The notes below the pieces were generated by a model that saw only the letters and a program-made list of their open reading frames with translations, ran no database searches and was not told where the DNA came from. This document shows, piece by piece, positions 1-7,867 of a DNA stretch of 64,000 nucleotides. The translations under genes and the position numbers were made by a program. The stretch's first letter is position 1; the number at the start of each line of letters is the position of its first letter. The DNA lies in the NCBI RefSeq assembly GCF_042654585.1, contig NZ_JBHSGR010000008.1:1-64000 (forward strand). The letters are read 5' to 3'. The DNA is from Geodermatophilus arenarius. Lineage in GTDB: Bacteria; Actinomycetota; Actinomycetes; Mycobacteriales; Geodermatophilaceae.

Positions 1-62
1 TCGAGGCCGCGTTCGAGAAGATGCAGAAGGGCGAGGTGCTGCGCTCCGTGGTGGTCCTCTGA
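1..62 (+). CDS. C-terminal end of S-(hydroxymethyl)mycothiol dehydrogenase (partial)
   Basis: Only the last 19 residues are in the window, ending in EVLRSVVVL. That tail, with EKMQKGEV before it, matches the C-terminus I know for the zinc alcohol dehydrogenase family member that oxidises the formaldehyde-mycothiol adduct in actinobacteria. The stop codon overlaps the ATG of the next gene (TGATG), so the two are translationally coupled. An MBL-fold hydrolase in that position is the usual partner of this enzyme (compare Rv2259-Rv2260), which supports the call. It could be another alcohol dehydrogenase because so little is visible. Confidence 0.6.
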   Translation, partial: EAAFEKMQKGEVLRSVVVL

Positions 63-685
63 TGGCCGGGTCCACGGGAGGCGTCCGCATCGAGAAGGCC
101 GTCGTCTCCGGGGTGTTCAGCCTCGACGGGCAGGACTTCGACGTCGACAACAACGTCTGGCTCGTCGGCGACGACGACGAGGTGCTGGTGATCGACGCGC
201 CGCACCGCGCCGAGCCGATCCTCGAGGCGATCGGCGGGCGGAGGGTGACGGCGATCGTGCTCACCCACGGGCACAACGACCACATCACGGCCGCGGTCGA
301 CCTGCGGGAGGCCACCGGCGCGCCGGTCTGGTTCCACCCCGCCGACCGGGTGCTGTGGGAGATGGTCCACGAGAGCGCCGACCCCGACGAGGCGCTGGCC
401 GAGGGCACCCTCTTCCGCGTCGCCGGCACGTCGCTGACCGCGCTGCACACCCCGGGTCACAGCCCGGGCAGCACGTGCCTGCACGCGCCCGACCTGGCCG
501 CCGTCTTCACCGGCGACACGCTGTTCCACGGCGGCCCCGGCGCCACCGGCCGCAGCTTCAGCGACCACCCGACGATCGTGCGGTCGATCCGCAGCAGGCT
601 GCTGACCCTCCACGGCGACACGGTGGTGCACACCGGCCACGGCGAGGACACCCGCATCTCCGCCGAGATCAGCACCGTCCGGTAG
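62..685 (+). CDS. MBL-fold metallo-hydrolase, partner of mycothiol-dependent formaldehyde oxidation
   Basis: A 207-residue metallo-beta-lactamase fold protein. The zinc motif THGHNDH is at about residues 69-75, a second ligand lies in HTPGHSPGS (about 129-137), the bridging Asp is in FTGDTLF (about 149-155), and a C-terminal TGHGEDT completes the site. Length is typical of glyoxalase II-like hydrolases. It is coupled by a 1-base overlap to the mycothiol dehydrogenase. From that context it probably hydrolyses an S-formyl or S-acyl mycothiol intermediate in the cytoplasm; this is inferred from gene pairing, not from a diagnostic residue. Confidence 0.85.
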   Translation: MAGSTGGVRIEKAVVSGVFSLDGQDFDVDNNVWLVGDDDEVLVIDAPHRAEPILEAIGGRRVTAIVLTHGHNDHITAAVDLREATGAPVWFHPADRVLWEMVHESADPDEALAEGTLFRVAGTSLTALHTPGHSPGSTCLHAPDLAAVFTGDTLFHGGPGATGRSFSDHPTIVRSIRSRLLTLHGDTVVHTGHGEDTRISAEISTVR

Positions 686-703
686 GGCGGCGCCGGCCCG
701 GCG

Positions 704-1048
704 TCACGCCGGGCCGGCGTTCCCCCCGGCCGTCGTCCCGTCGCTCCCGGCCTCCGCGGCCGGGGGCTCCGGCGTGCCCGAGCGCTCCAGGCGCTGGCGG
801 ATCGCCGCGACGTTGAGCGCCAGGTCCTCCAGCGCCTCGACGGCGCGCGTGGCGAGGGCGAACGTGAGGTTCTCCCGCCGCTCCTCGGCGCTGGGCTCGC
901 GCCGGCGCTGCCGCGTGTCGTGGTCGGTCGCCCGCCGCCAGGGGTCGTCGTCGCCGTCGTCGCCGCCGCGCGACGGGTCGAACAGCCCGCGCAGCATGCG
1001 CTGGGCCATCTCGAGGAAGTCGTTCGGGTCGGGCCGGTCGCTGCTCAT
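704..1048 (-). CDS. Small acidic hypothetical protein
   Basis: A 114-residue unknown protein on the minus strand, converging on the MBL gene. The N-terminus reads MSSDRPDPNDFLEMAQRM, followed by an acidic stretch (GGDDGDDDPW). A predicted amphipathic helical region, EERRENLTFALATRAVEALEDL, occupies about residues 54-75, and the tail is Ala/Gly-rich. No signal peptide or membrane segment is visible. Start ATG 1048 follows GAGAGGAACCGAC, which offers an AGAGG-type ribosome binding site. I do not recognise a family with a known function. Confidence 0.75.
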   Translation of the reverse strand: MSSDRPDPNDFLEMAQRMLRGLFDPSRGGDDGDDDPWRRATDHDTRQRRREPSAEERRENLTFALATRAVEALEDLALNVAAIRQRLERSGTPEPPAAEAGSDGTTAGGNAGPA

Positions 1049-1209
1049 GTCGGTTCCTCTCAGGTGGACCGTCCGTCAACGCGCCGGACCCCTGCTGCGG
1101 TTCCGCCCGCCCGGAGTGCCCGGCCGGCCGGTGCGGACCCGCCGCCGGGGTGGGCACGATCACGGCTCGGGCAGGAGGTACCCCGCAGGGCGCCGGTACG
1201 CTCGTCGGT

Positions 1210-2793
1210 GTGCCTCGCGGTGACGGACGGCTGACGCACGACCTCGACCCCCACGCTCCCGGCCCCCAGGACGCCTGTGGCGTCTTCGGCGTCTGGGCTC
1301 CGGGGGAGGAGGTCGCGAAGCTGACCTACTTCGGCCTGTACGCCCTCCAGCACCGCGGTCAGGAGGCGGCGGGCATCGCGGTCTCCGACGGCGCCTCGGT
1401 GGTCGTCTACAAGGACCTCGGCCTGGTCAGCCAGGTGTTCGACGAGTCCACGCTGGGCAGCCTGCGCGGCCACCTCGCCGTCGGGCACACCCGGTACTCG
1501 ACCACCGGCGCGTCCACCTGGGAGAACGCCCAGCCGACGTTCCGCACCACCGACGCCGGCACCGGCCTGGCGCTGTGCCACAACGGCAACCTGGTCAACA
1601 CCGCGGAGCTGGCCAGCCGGGCCGCGGACGCCGGCGTGCCCGGCGCCTTCACCGCCAGCACCGACTCCGACCTGGTCACCTCGCTGATCGCCGCCCGCCC
1701 CGACATGAGCGTCGAGGCCGCGGCCATGGAGGTGCTCCCGCAGCTGCGCGGCGCCTTCAGCCTCACCTTCATGGACGAGGACACCCTCTACGCCGCCCGC
1801 GACCCGCAGGGCGTGCGCCCGCTGGTCCTCGGCCGGCTCGAGCGCGGCTGGGTGGTGGCCAGCGAGACCGCGGCCCTCGACATCGTCGGCGCCTCGGTGG
1901 TCCGCGAGGTGGAGCCCGGCGAGCTGCTGGCCATCGACGAGAACGGCCTGCGCAGCCAGCACTTCGCCCCGGCCGAGCCCAAGGGCTGCGTCTTCGAGTA
2001 CGTCTACCTCGCCCGCCCCGACACCACGATCGGCGGCCGCAGCGTGCACGCCGCCCGCGTCGAGATCGGCCGCCGGCTGGCCAAGGAGCAGCCCGCCGAC
2101 GCCGACCTGGTGATCCCGGTCCCGGAGTCCGGCACGCCGGCCGCCGTCGGGTACGCCGAGGCCAGCGGCATCCCCTACGGGCTCGGGCTGGTCAAGAACT
2201 CCTACGTCGGCCGCACGTTCATCCAGCCGTCGCAGACCATCCGGCAGCTGGGCATCCGGCTCAAGCTCAACCCGCTGCGCGACGTCATCCGCGGCAAGCG
2301 GCTGGTCGTCGTCGACGACTCGATCGTGCGGGGCAACACCCAGCGCGCGCTGATCCGCATGCTGCGCGAGGCCGGCGCGGTCGAGGTGCACGTGCGCATC
2401 TCCAGCCCGCCGGTGAAGTGGCCGTGCTTCTACGGCATCGACTTCGCCAGCCGCGCCGAGCTCATCGCCAACGGCCTCGACGTCGACGGCGTGCGTGCCT
2501 CCATCAACGCCGACTCCCTCGGCTACGTCTCCGAGCAGGGCCTGGTCGCCGCCACGGAGCAGCCGGTCAACCGGCTGTGCACCGCGTGCTTCACCGGCCG
2601 GTACCCGATCCCGCTCGGCGAGTCCGGGGTGCTCGGCAAGCACGTGCTCGAGGGCAGCCTCCCCGCCGGCGTGGCCCGCACCCCCATGCCGCGGGTCGAC
2701 GACGCCGAGCGCGCCGTCACCGGCTGGACCGGCCAGCAGGCCGGCAGCCCCGCGGTGCCCGGCGGCGCCGACGACGCCCTGCGCCGTCCGTGA
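1210..2793 (+). CDS. purF: Amidophosphoribosyltransferase
   Basis: Catalyses the first committed step of de novo purine synthesis, transferring the glutamine amide to PRPP. The GTG start at 1210 gives a 22-residue propeptide followed by Cys23 in DACGVFGV, the N-terminal nucleophile exposed by autocleavage. The glutaminase domain covers about residues 23-260. The phosphoribosyltransferase half carries the PRPP loop VVVDDSIVRGNT. Cysteines in GCVFEYVYL, WPCFYGIDF and NRLCTACFTG fit the Fe-S type of PurF seen in Bacillus. The stop overlaps the purM GTG start by four bases. An in-frame start upstream at 1150 is open but would lengthen the propeptide without homology. Confidence 0.97.
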   Translation: MPRGDGRLTHDLDPHAPGPQDACGVFGVWAPGEEVAKLTYFGLYALQHRGQEAAGIAVSDGASVVVYKDLGLVSQVFDESTLGSLRGHLAVGHTRYSTTGASTWENAQPTFRTTDAGTGLALCHNGNLVNTAELASRAADAGVPGAFTASTDSDLVTSLIAARPDMSVEAAAMEVLPQLRGAFSLTFMDEDTLYAARDPQGVRPLVLGRLERGWVVASETAALDIVGASVVREVEPGELLAIDENGLRSQHFAPAEPKGCVFEYVYLARPDTTIGGRSVHAARVEIGRRLAKEQPADADLVIPVPESGTPAAVGYAEASGIPYGLGLVKNSYVGRTFIQPSQTIRQLGIRLKLNPLRDVIRGKRLVVVDDSIVRGNTQRALIRMLREAGAVEVHVRISSPPVKWPCFYGIDFASRAELIANGLDVDGVRASINADSLGYVSEQGLVAATEQPVNRLCTACFTGRYPIPLGESGVLGKHVLEGSLPAGVARTPMPRVDDAERAVTGWTGQQAGSPAVPGGADDALRRP

Positions 2794-3854
2794 GCCGGGC
2801 GCCCGGGAGCGGCGGCTTCACCTACGCGGACTCCGGCGTCGACATCGACGCCGGCGAGCGGGCCGTCGACCTCATGCGGACGGCGGTCGAGCGGACCCGC
2901 CGGCCCGAGGTGGTCGGCGGCCTGGGGGGCTTCGCCGGGCTGTTCGCGCTCGACACGACCCGCTACCGGCGCCCGCTGATCGCCTCGTCCACCGACGGCG
3001 TGGGCACCAAGATCGCCCTGGCGCGGCAGCTGGACCGGCACGACACCGTCGGCATCGACCTGGTCGCCATGGTCGTCGACGACCTCGTGGCCTGCGGCGC
3101 CGAGCCGCTGTTCCTCCAGGACTACGTCGCCTGCGGGAAGGTCGTCCCGGAGAGGATCGCCGCGATCGTCACCGGCATCGCGGCGGGGTGCGAGCAGGCC
3201 GGGGCCTCGCTGGTCGGCGGGGAGACCGCCGAGCACGGCGACCTCATGGCCGCCGACGAGTACGACCTGGCCGCCACCGCGGTCGGCGTCGTCGAGGCCG
3301 ACGCGGTGCTCGGGCCCGAGCGGGTCCGCGACGGCGACGTCGTCGTCGCGATGGCCTCGAGCGGGTTCCACTCCAACGGCTACTCGCTGGTGCGCCGCGT
3401 GGTGTCCGCCGCCGGCCTCGACCTCGCCGCCACCCCGGCCGGGCTGGACCGGCCGCTGGGTGACGTGCTGCTCGAGCCGACGCGGATCTACGCCCTCGAC
3501 TGCCTCGCCCTGGTGGACGGGCTCGGGGTCGACGGGGTGCACGCGTTCGCGCACGTCACCGGCGGCGGGCTCGCCGGCAACACCGCGCGGGTGGTGCCCG
3601 ACGGGCTGGAGGCGGTGCTCGACCGCGGCACCTGGGCACTGCCGGCCGCGGTGTCCCTGCTCGAGGAGCACGGCGTGCCGCGCGAGGAGTCCGAGCGGGC
3701 GTTCAACTGCGGCGTCGGCATGGTCGCCGTCGTCGCGGCCGAGGTGGCCGAGCGGGCGGTGGGCCTGCTGACCGGCCGCGGGGTGCCGGCCTGGGTGGCG
3801 GGCACCGTCGGCGCCGGCGGGACCGGCGCGCGGCTGGTGGGTTCCTACCGCTGA
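2790..3854 (+). CDS. purM: Phosphoribosylformylglycinamidine cyclo-ligase (AIR synthetase)
   Basis: Makes aminoimidazole ribonucleotide from FGAM and ATP, the fifth step of purine synthesis. The 354-residue protein begins with GTG in the GTGA overlap with purF. Family motifs are clear: YADSGVDIDAGERAVD near the start, GGFAGLFALD, SSTDGVGTK (about residues 64-72), DLVAMVVDDL, VGGETAEHGD and FHSNGYSLVR. The operon purF-purM is standard in actinobacteria. A strong terminator hairpin follows the stop codon. Confidence 0.97.
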   Translation: MSRAPGSGGFTYADSGVDIDAGERAVDLMRTAVERTRRPEVVGGLGGFAGLFALDTTRYRRPLIASSTDGVGTKIALARQLDRHDTVGIDLVAMVVDDLVACGAEPLFLQDYVACGKVVPERIAAIVTGIAAGCEQAGASLVGGETAEHGDLMAADEYDLAATAVGVVEADAVLGPERVRDGDVVVAMASSGFHSNGYSLVRRVVSAAGLDLAATPAGLDRPLGDVLLEPTRIYALDCLALVDGLGVDGVHAFAHVTGGGLAGNTARVVPDGLEAVLDRGTWALPAAVSLLEEHGVPREESERAFNCGVGMVAVVAAEVAERAVGLLTGRGVPAWVAGTVGAGGTGARLVGSYR

Positions 3855-3861
3855 CCACGGC

Positions 3862-3895
3862 ACACACCGCCGCCCCACGAGGGACGGCGGTGTGT
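3862..3895. terminator. Bidirectional hairpin terminator between purM and the DUF3073 gene
   Basis: Perfect 11-bp arms, ACACACCGCCG and CGGCGGTGTGT, enclose a 12-base loop 8 bp after the purM stop. It lies between two converging genes, so it can serve both. No T-run follows, as is common in high-GC actinobacteria. Confidence 0.75.
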
Positions 3896-3926
3896 CGTGT
3901 CGATCAGACCGGCGCGGGGCCGACCC

Positions 3927-4145
3927 TCAGCGACTGGCTGCCCAGTCGTCCTCGGAGTCGTCGTCCGCCCACCGGTCGGTGTACTCGTCGTCCTCGTCGT
4001 CGTCCTTGTCGGCACGCGACGCGGTGTACGGAGACGGAGAACCGGCCAGCTCGCGCTGCAGCGCGGAGAGGTCGGTGTTGGGTGAGCTGTACTTGAGCTC
4101 ACGGGCCACGCGTGTCTGCTTGGCCTTCGCTCGGCCGCGCCCCAT
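3927..4145 (-). CDS. DUF3073 domain-containing protein
   Basis: A 72-residue actinobacterial protein of unknown function. The N-terminus MGRGRAKAKQTRVAREL followed by KYSSPNTDLSALQREL is the family signature, and the C-terminus is a run of Asp/Glu (DKDDDEDDEYTDRWADD). The ATG at 4145 is chosen because the conserved sequence begins there; the open frame extends to 4187. The gene lies beside purM in many actinobacteria. A basic head with an acidic tail suggests a nucleic-acid or ribosome partner, but that is speculation. Confidence 0.9.
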   Translation of the reverse strand: MGRGRAKAKQTRVARELKYSSPNTDLSALQRELAGSPSPYTASRADKDDDEDDEYTDRWADDDSEDDWAASR

Positions 4146-4333
4146 CGGCTCGACCCCCTCGTGACGGAGAACGGGAGTCCAGCTCACGGGCTGGACGGCC
4201 CGCGTGGCGACCCCGACTGAGTGACTGTGTCTTGACCCAGCCTACGACACGAGCGAGGCGCGGGCACGGGTCCTCCCCCGCGGTCCCCCGACAGGGGCGG
4301 TGGTCCGCGCCACGCCCCTGCCGACGGCCCAGG

Positions 4334-4507
4334 TCAGCGGGGCAGCCGGATGGTCGCCAGCCGCCCGACGGAGGCGATCCGCTGCTCGGCCAGCCGGTCG
4401 GCGGCGACCGCGGGGGAGACGCCCTCGGCCGCGGCCGTCTCGAACACCCGCAGCGCGACGTCGAAGATGCCGGCCGCCTTGGCCTCCGCGCGGGCGAAGG
4501 AGAAGCC
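4334..4507 (-). pseudogene. Displaced 3' end of the host leucine/valine dehydrogenase gene
   Basis: The minus strand encodes about 57 residues from GFSFARAEAKAAGIF to ATIRLPR-stop, homologous to the last 56 residues of the full dehydrogenase at 26,673-27,764 (44 of 56 identical by eye). It has no start codon or promoter of its own. It begins exactly at the 17-bp direct repeat that marks the left end of the integrated element. I read it as the original host 3' end, cut off by integration. An open frame runs upstream into element DNA to 4615, but those residues have no similarity to the dehydrogenase. Confidence 0.87.
4491..4507 (-). other. attL core (left 17-bp direct repeat)
   Basis: CGGGCGAAGGAGAAGCC on the plus strand is repeated exactly at 26830-26846. 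On the minus strand it encodes the GFSFAR stretch of the dehydrogenase. Sequence homology to the dehydrogenase continues to the left (host remnant) and stops to the right (element). The true crossover dinucleotide of the serine recombinase must lie within this core. Confidence 0.78.
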
Positions 4508-4553
4508 GTGCGCATACTCGTGCCAAAGACCTGCATTGGCGTACGTTGGCCCC

Positions 4554-6029
4554 GTGACCACCACCACGCACAAGGGCCTGACCAGCTCAAACACCGCCGC
4601 CGACACTGCCAGCACCGACGCCGCGCCCGTCGTCCGGGCCGTGCTCTACAGCCGCATCAGCAAGGACACCGAGGGCCTCGGGCTGGGCGTCGAGCGCCAG
4701 CGCGAGGAGCTGCACCGGCTGGCCGCCGCCCGTGGCTGGCACGTGGTGGCGGACCTAGCGGACAACGACATCAGCGCCAGCAGCGGCAAGCGTCGCCCGG
4801 CCTACGAGCAGGCGATGGCCCTGGTGGACCGCCGCGAGGTGGACGTGCTGGCCGTGTGGGCGGTGGACCGGCTGGTGCGCCGCCTGCGGGATCTGGAGGA
4901 CGTGATCGACAGGACCGAGGCGAGTGGCAGTGCCGCCGGGGTCCGTATCGTCACCTGCCAGGGAGACCTCGACCTGTCCAGCCCGGCGGGCCGGATGCAG
5001 GCGCGCATCCTGGCGTCCGTGGCCCGCAACGAGTCCGAGCAGAAGGGCCTGCGCCAGCGGCTACAGCAGCGCCAGGCCGCGCAGTCCGGCCGCCCCCCGG
5101 CGCGCCGCGCCTTCGGCTACTTGCCCGGCGGCCGGGACCTGAACGAGCCCGAGGCCGGCGCGATCCGCGAGTGCGCGAAGCGACTGCTGGCCGGGGCCAG
5201 CCTGACCAGCCTCGCGGACTACCTCAACGGCGAGGGCCTGACCACCAGCCTGGGCCGCCCGTGGGAGCGGACCGCCGTGCGCGCCATGCTGCTGAACGCC
5301 CGCCTGGCGGGCATCCGCACCCTGCGCGGCGAGGTGGTGGGCAAGGGCACGTGGCCGCCGGTGCTGCCCGAGGAGGACTGGCACGCGGTCCGCGCGCTGC
5401 TGCTGACCCCCGGCCGGACCACCAGCGGCGGCACCACCGCCCGCAAGTGGGTGGGCGGCACCCTGTACCGGTGCGGCCGGTGCCGTGCCCCCATGCGGAC
5501 CGGCACCCGCGCCGGTGCGTCCGGCAACGCTGACCCGACCGCCGCGCGCATTTACCTGTGCGACGCCACCGGGTCAAAGCACCTGACCCGGCGGGCGGAC
5601 GAGGTGGATGCCTACGTGCTGGCCGTGGTCGAGGCGCGGCTGGCCGAGCCGGACGTGGCCGCGCTGCTGCCCGCCGAGTCCCCGGACGTGGCCGGGCTGC
5701 GCCGTGAGGCGGCGGACCTGCGGGAGCGCCGGGACGGGCTGGGCGAAGCCTTCGCCGACGGCCTGCTGACCGCCGCGCAGGTGAAGACGGCCTCGGACCG
5801 GCTGTCGGCGCGGCTGGCCGAGGTGGAGGAGCGGCTGGCGCAGGCCAGCCAGGCGGGCGGCCTGTCCTACGTGCTGGCCGCCGAGTGCCCGCCGGTGGCT
5901 TTCCGGTCCGCCGCCCTGGGCATCCAGCGCGCCGTCATCGACACCCTGATGACCGTGGTGCTGCTGCCCGGCCGGTCCGGCAGCCGGGGCTTCGACCCCG
6001 AGACCGTCCGGCTGGACTGGAAGGGCTGA
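4554..6029 (+). CDS. Large serine recombinase (element integrase)
   Basis: A 491-residue site-specific recombinase, from GTG 4554. The resolvase-type catalytic domain starts at about residue 28 with VLYSRISKDTEG, whose Ser is the nucleophile, and includes DNDISASSGKRRP and a conserved VWAVDRLVRR. The recombinase domain follows with RAFGYLPGG and GEGLTTSLGRPW. A zinc ribbon has YRCGRCRAPM with Cys in IYLCDATG, then a coiled coil rich in Leu/Glu/Arg (about 385-440). Domain order fits phiC31/TP901-type integrases. A TACGTT box lies 6 bases before the start with no ribosome binding site, suggesting a leaderless mRNA. The longer open frame to 4350 crosses the att site and host remnant and is not used. 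Confidence 0.95.
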   Translation: MTTTTHKGLTSSNTAADTASTDAAPVVRAVLYSRISKDTEGLGLGVERQREELHRLAAARGWHVVADLADNDISASSGKRRPAYEQAMALVDRREVDVLAVWAVDRLVRRLRDLEDVIDRTEASGSAAGVRIVTCQGDLDLSSPAGRMQARILASVARNESEQKGLRQRLQQRQAAQSGRPPARRAFGYLPGGRDLNEPEAGAIRECAKRLLAGASLTSLADYLNGEGLTTSLGRPWERTAVRAMLLNARLAGIRTLRGEVVGKGTWPPVLPEEDWHAVRALLLTPGRTTSGGTTARKWVGGTLYRCGRCRAPMRTGTRAGASGNADPTAARIYLCDATGSKHLTRRADEVDAYVLAVVEARLAEPDVAALLPAESPDVAGLRREAADLRERRDGLGEAFADGLLTAAQVKTASDRLSARLAEVEERLAQASQAGGLSYVLAAECPPVAFRSAALGIQRAVIDTLMTVVLLPGRSGSRGFDPETVRLDWKG

Positions 6030-6052
6030 CCGCTCCGCACCACCCGGCCACC

Positions 6053-6083
6053 GGCCCCGGCTGCCCCCTTGGCGGCCGGGGCC
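6053..6083 (+). terminator. Hairpin terminator after the integrase gene
   Basis: Arms GGCCCCGGC and GCCGGGGCC (perfect 9 bp) surround a 13-base loop 24 bp after the recombinase stop. The 190 bases after it, up to 6270, hold several short GCGCTAG/CACCTAGCG repeats and no gene, probably the promoter region of the next operon. Confidence 0.6.
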
Positions 6084-6270
6084 GTCGCATGTCCAGGGGG
6101 CCGGAAGTTTGCGCACGCGCTAGTAGGCACGGCGCGCTAGGGCACCTAGCGTCGTGGGTGCCAGGCAGCGGGGCACAGGTCCCGCACCCCCGACCGTGGG
6201 GGCTGGCGAGCGGTGGCAGTGCGCGGCCAGGGACGCGCCACCGTGCGATCCCTGACCCCAGGAGCCCACC

Positions 6271-6519
6271 GTGTCATCGGTGACTCATGAGCGCGCCCGC
6301 GTGGCCCACGCGACGCGCTTCCACGGCCCGGACGCCCCGCAGACCGCCCTCGCCCGGCGGGACCTGCGCGCCGCGAACCTCGAGGCCGCCATCCGGCGCG
6401 CGGTGGCCGAAGCCCCGCCCCTGACCGGGCAGCAGAAGGCCAGGCTGCGCGCGCTGCTGTCCCCGGCCGCCGGCACCGCCGCCCGGCAGCAGGCCGCCCG
6501 GCTGGACGGCGACGAGTGA
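6271..6519 (+). CDS. Small element protein, HGPD family, copy 1
   Basis: An 82-residue protein of unknown function starting with GTG. It reads HERARVAHATRFHGPDAPQT, then ARRDLRAANLEAAIRRAVAE, then TGQQKARLRALLSP. The pattern (Arg/Ala helix, HGPD, long basic helix, short helix with RLRALL) recurs in two other proteins of this element at 6729-6956 and 12036-12245. I know similar small proteins from actinobacterial phages and AICEs, always without assigned function. First gene of a rightward cluster of tightly packed small genes. Confidence 0.7.
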   Translation: MSSVTHERARVAHATRFHGPDAPQTALARRDLRAANLEAAIRRAVAEAPPLTGQQKARLRALLSPAAGTAARQQAARLDGDE

Positions 6520-6728
6520 CCGCCGCCCCGGCGCGGCCGGGGCGGGCTGACCCCAGGGACACGTCTCGCCGCACGGTGCGTCCGCGAGACGTAGGTTGGG
6601 CGGTGCCTGACGCGGTGACCCCCGCTGACGGCAGCACCGGCCTCCCCCGTGGGGACCCGGCCCGCACCGCCCCGGCACGGCGGCAGCGGACAGGGGAGGT
6701 CTCGCTGCCGCACGTCCTGGGGGTCCCG

Positions 6729-6956
6729 ATGGCCGCACCACCCGTCCCACCGAACCCGGAGGTCCGCCGCTGGCGGGCCGCCGTGGGCCTGGCCGCGCGC
6801 TGGCATGGCCCCGACAGCCCCGAGGCGCTGGCCGCCCGGCAGGCGCTACGACACGCCGCGCTGTCCGCCGACGTGCGCGACGCCCTGGCCGCCGGGCACC
6901 TGTCCCCGGCGCACCGGCGGGACCTGGCCGACATGCTGCTGGACGGTGCCGCGTGA
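6729..6956 (+). CDS. Small element protein, HGPD family, copy 2
   Basis: 75 residues from ATG 6729, which follows a GGGGG ribosome-binding stretch. EVRRWRAAVGLAARWHGPD then ALAARQALRHAALSADVRDA and SPAHRRDLADMLL align with the copy at 6271. An in-frame GTG at 6603 preceded by a TAGGTT box could give a 117-residue form with a low-complexity head. The stop overlaps the next start (GTGA). Confidence 0.65.
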   Translation: MAAPPVPPNPEVRRWRAAVGLAARWHGPDSPEALAARQALRHAALSADVRDALAAGHLSPAHRRDLADMLLDGAA

Positions 6957-7216
6957 GCGCCGCCACCCGCCGCCGTGCGGCCACCACCCTGCCGACCGGC
7001 CTGTCCACCGCCGAGCGGCTGGTCTACGGCTACCTCGCCGCCTTCGTCACTGTGCGAAAGGGCGTGCCCGTGGACCCGCCCACGCTGGCCGCTCACGTCT
7101 GCCTGCCCGCTGACGTGACCGCCGCCGCCGTCGAGGCGCTGCTGGCCCGACGGCTGCTGCGCCGCCAGCCCGACGGCCGCGTGCTGGTCCTGGGCGCGCC
7201 GGGGAGTGGACCATGA
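6953..7216 (+). CDS. Small protein with probable winged-helix fold
   Basis: 87 residues from GTG 6953, overlapping the preceding stop by four bases. STAERLVYGYLAAFVT (helix), DPPTLAAHVCLPADVTAAAVEALLARRLLRR (helix-turn-helix with a second recognition helix) and QPDGRVLVLG (strand) fit a small winged-helix DNA-binding protein. The stop overlaps the ATG of the next gene (ATGA). No family is recognised. Confidence 0.65.
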   Translation: MSAATRRRAATTLPTGLSTAERLVYGYLAAFVTVRKGVPVDPPTLAAHVCLPADVTAAAVEALLARRLLRRQPDGRVLVLGAPGSGP

Positions 7217-7368
7217 ACGGGGAGACCCGGCCCCCCTGCCCTGGGGACCGGGCCACCGCCACCGCTGACACCGCCGCCGCCAAGCAGGGGGTCCGCGCTG
7301 CCCAAGGTACCGGCCCGGCGGGTACTGCCGCGCCTGGCCGCCACCTGCCGGACAAGGGGGTCGGGTAG
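7213..7368 (+). CDS. Very small hypothetical protein
   Basis: 51 residues from ATG 7213, with GGGGAG six bases upstream. The start overlaps the previous stop (ATGA) and the stop overlaps the next start (TAGTG). The protein is rich in Ala, Gly, Pro and Thr with no motif. The coupling pattern supports translation; the amino-acid sequence alone would not. It spans a degenerate copy (7306-7326) of the GGTACC palindrome found further on. Confidence 0.45.
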   Translation: MNGETRPPCPGDRATATADTAAAKQGVRAAQGTGPAGTAAPGRHLPDKGVG

Positions 7369-7730
7369 TGGCCGCGCCGCCCCGGTGGAAGGCCAACGCC
7401 GGGCTGCGCGGGAAGTGGTCGCGGGCCGTCATCGGCAGCCCTGATATCAGCCCGCCAGCCGCGCGGGTGGCTTGGGCGCTGTCCCTGTGGATGACCGACG
7501 ACGGGGTGGTGGCCGTCAACCGCCGCGAGGTGGCCGAGGCGCTGGGCTGGAAGACGGTTCAACGGGTCACGGACCGCATCGGGGAGCTGCGGCGGGCCGG
7601 GTTCCTGGGCGACGTGGGCGGCGGCAAGAACGGCCAGGTGGCCCGCTACCAGGCGCAGATCCCCCTCCCCGCCCGGCAGTGGATGGCCGCCGGGACCGCC
7701 GCCGCCAGCGCCGAGGAGGGCACGCGGTGA
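7368..7730 (+). CDS. Winged-helix DNA-binding protein
   Basis: 120 residues, basic. SPPAARVAWALSLWMTDDG, then VNRREVAEALGWKTVQRVTDRIGELRRAGFL form a helix-turn-helix with the recognition helix in KTVQRVTDRI, and the following GGGKNGQVARYQAQI looks like the wing. This arrangement is seen in small replication or regulatory proteins of actinobacterial elements. Directly downstream lie three palindromes that could be its binding sites. It starts in the TAGTG overlap, so it belongs to the operon starting at 6271. Confidence 0.75.
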   Translation: MAAPPRWKANAGLRGKWSRAVIGSPDISPPAARVAWALSLWMTDDGVVAVNRREVAEALGWKTVQRVTDRIGELRRAGFLGDVGGGKNGQVARYQAQIPLPARQWMAAGTAAASAEEGTR

Positions 7731-7739
7731 CCGGGGCCA

Positions 7740-7867
7740 GGTACCCCGGAGCGGGGTACCTCGGTGGCCGCCTTTACGGGGGGCAGGTAACGGGCAGCCA
7801 GGTACCTGGGAGCGGGGTACCTGCCCTCGCGGCGACAGGCGGGCCAGGTACCCCGGAGCGGGGTACC
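7740..7867. repeat. Three GGTACCCC...GGGGTACC palindromes (iteron- or operator-like)
   Basis: Copies at 7740-7760 and 7847-7867 are identical: arms GGTACCCCG and CGGGGTACC around GAG. The copy at 7801-7821 differs at two bases of the left arm. They start in three different reading frames, so the conservation is at DNA level. The surrounding 7731-8259 has no convincing gene. A related half-degenerate copy lies at 7306-7326 and a shorter palindrome at 11452. Placement just before a ParB-like gene suggests a partition site, operator or origin. Confidence 0.82.

Noticed and set aside
1060..2643. Long minus-strand open frame opposite purF
   Set aside because: Exact antisense of a certain gene; composition is that of the reverse of high-GC codons and it has no family motif.
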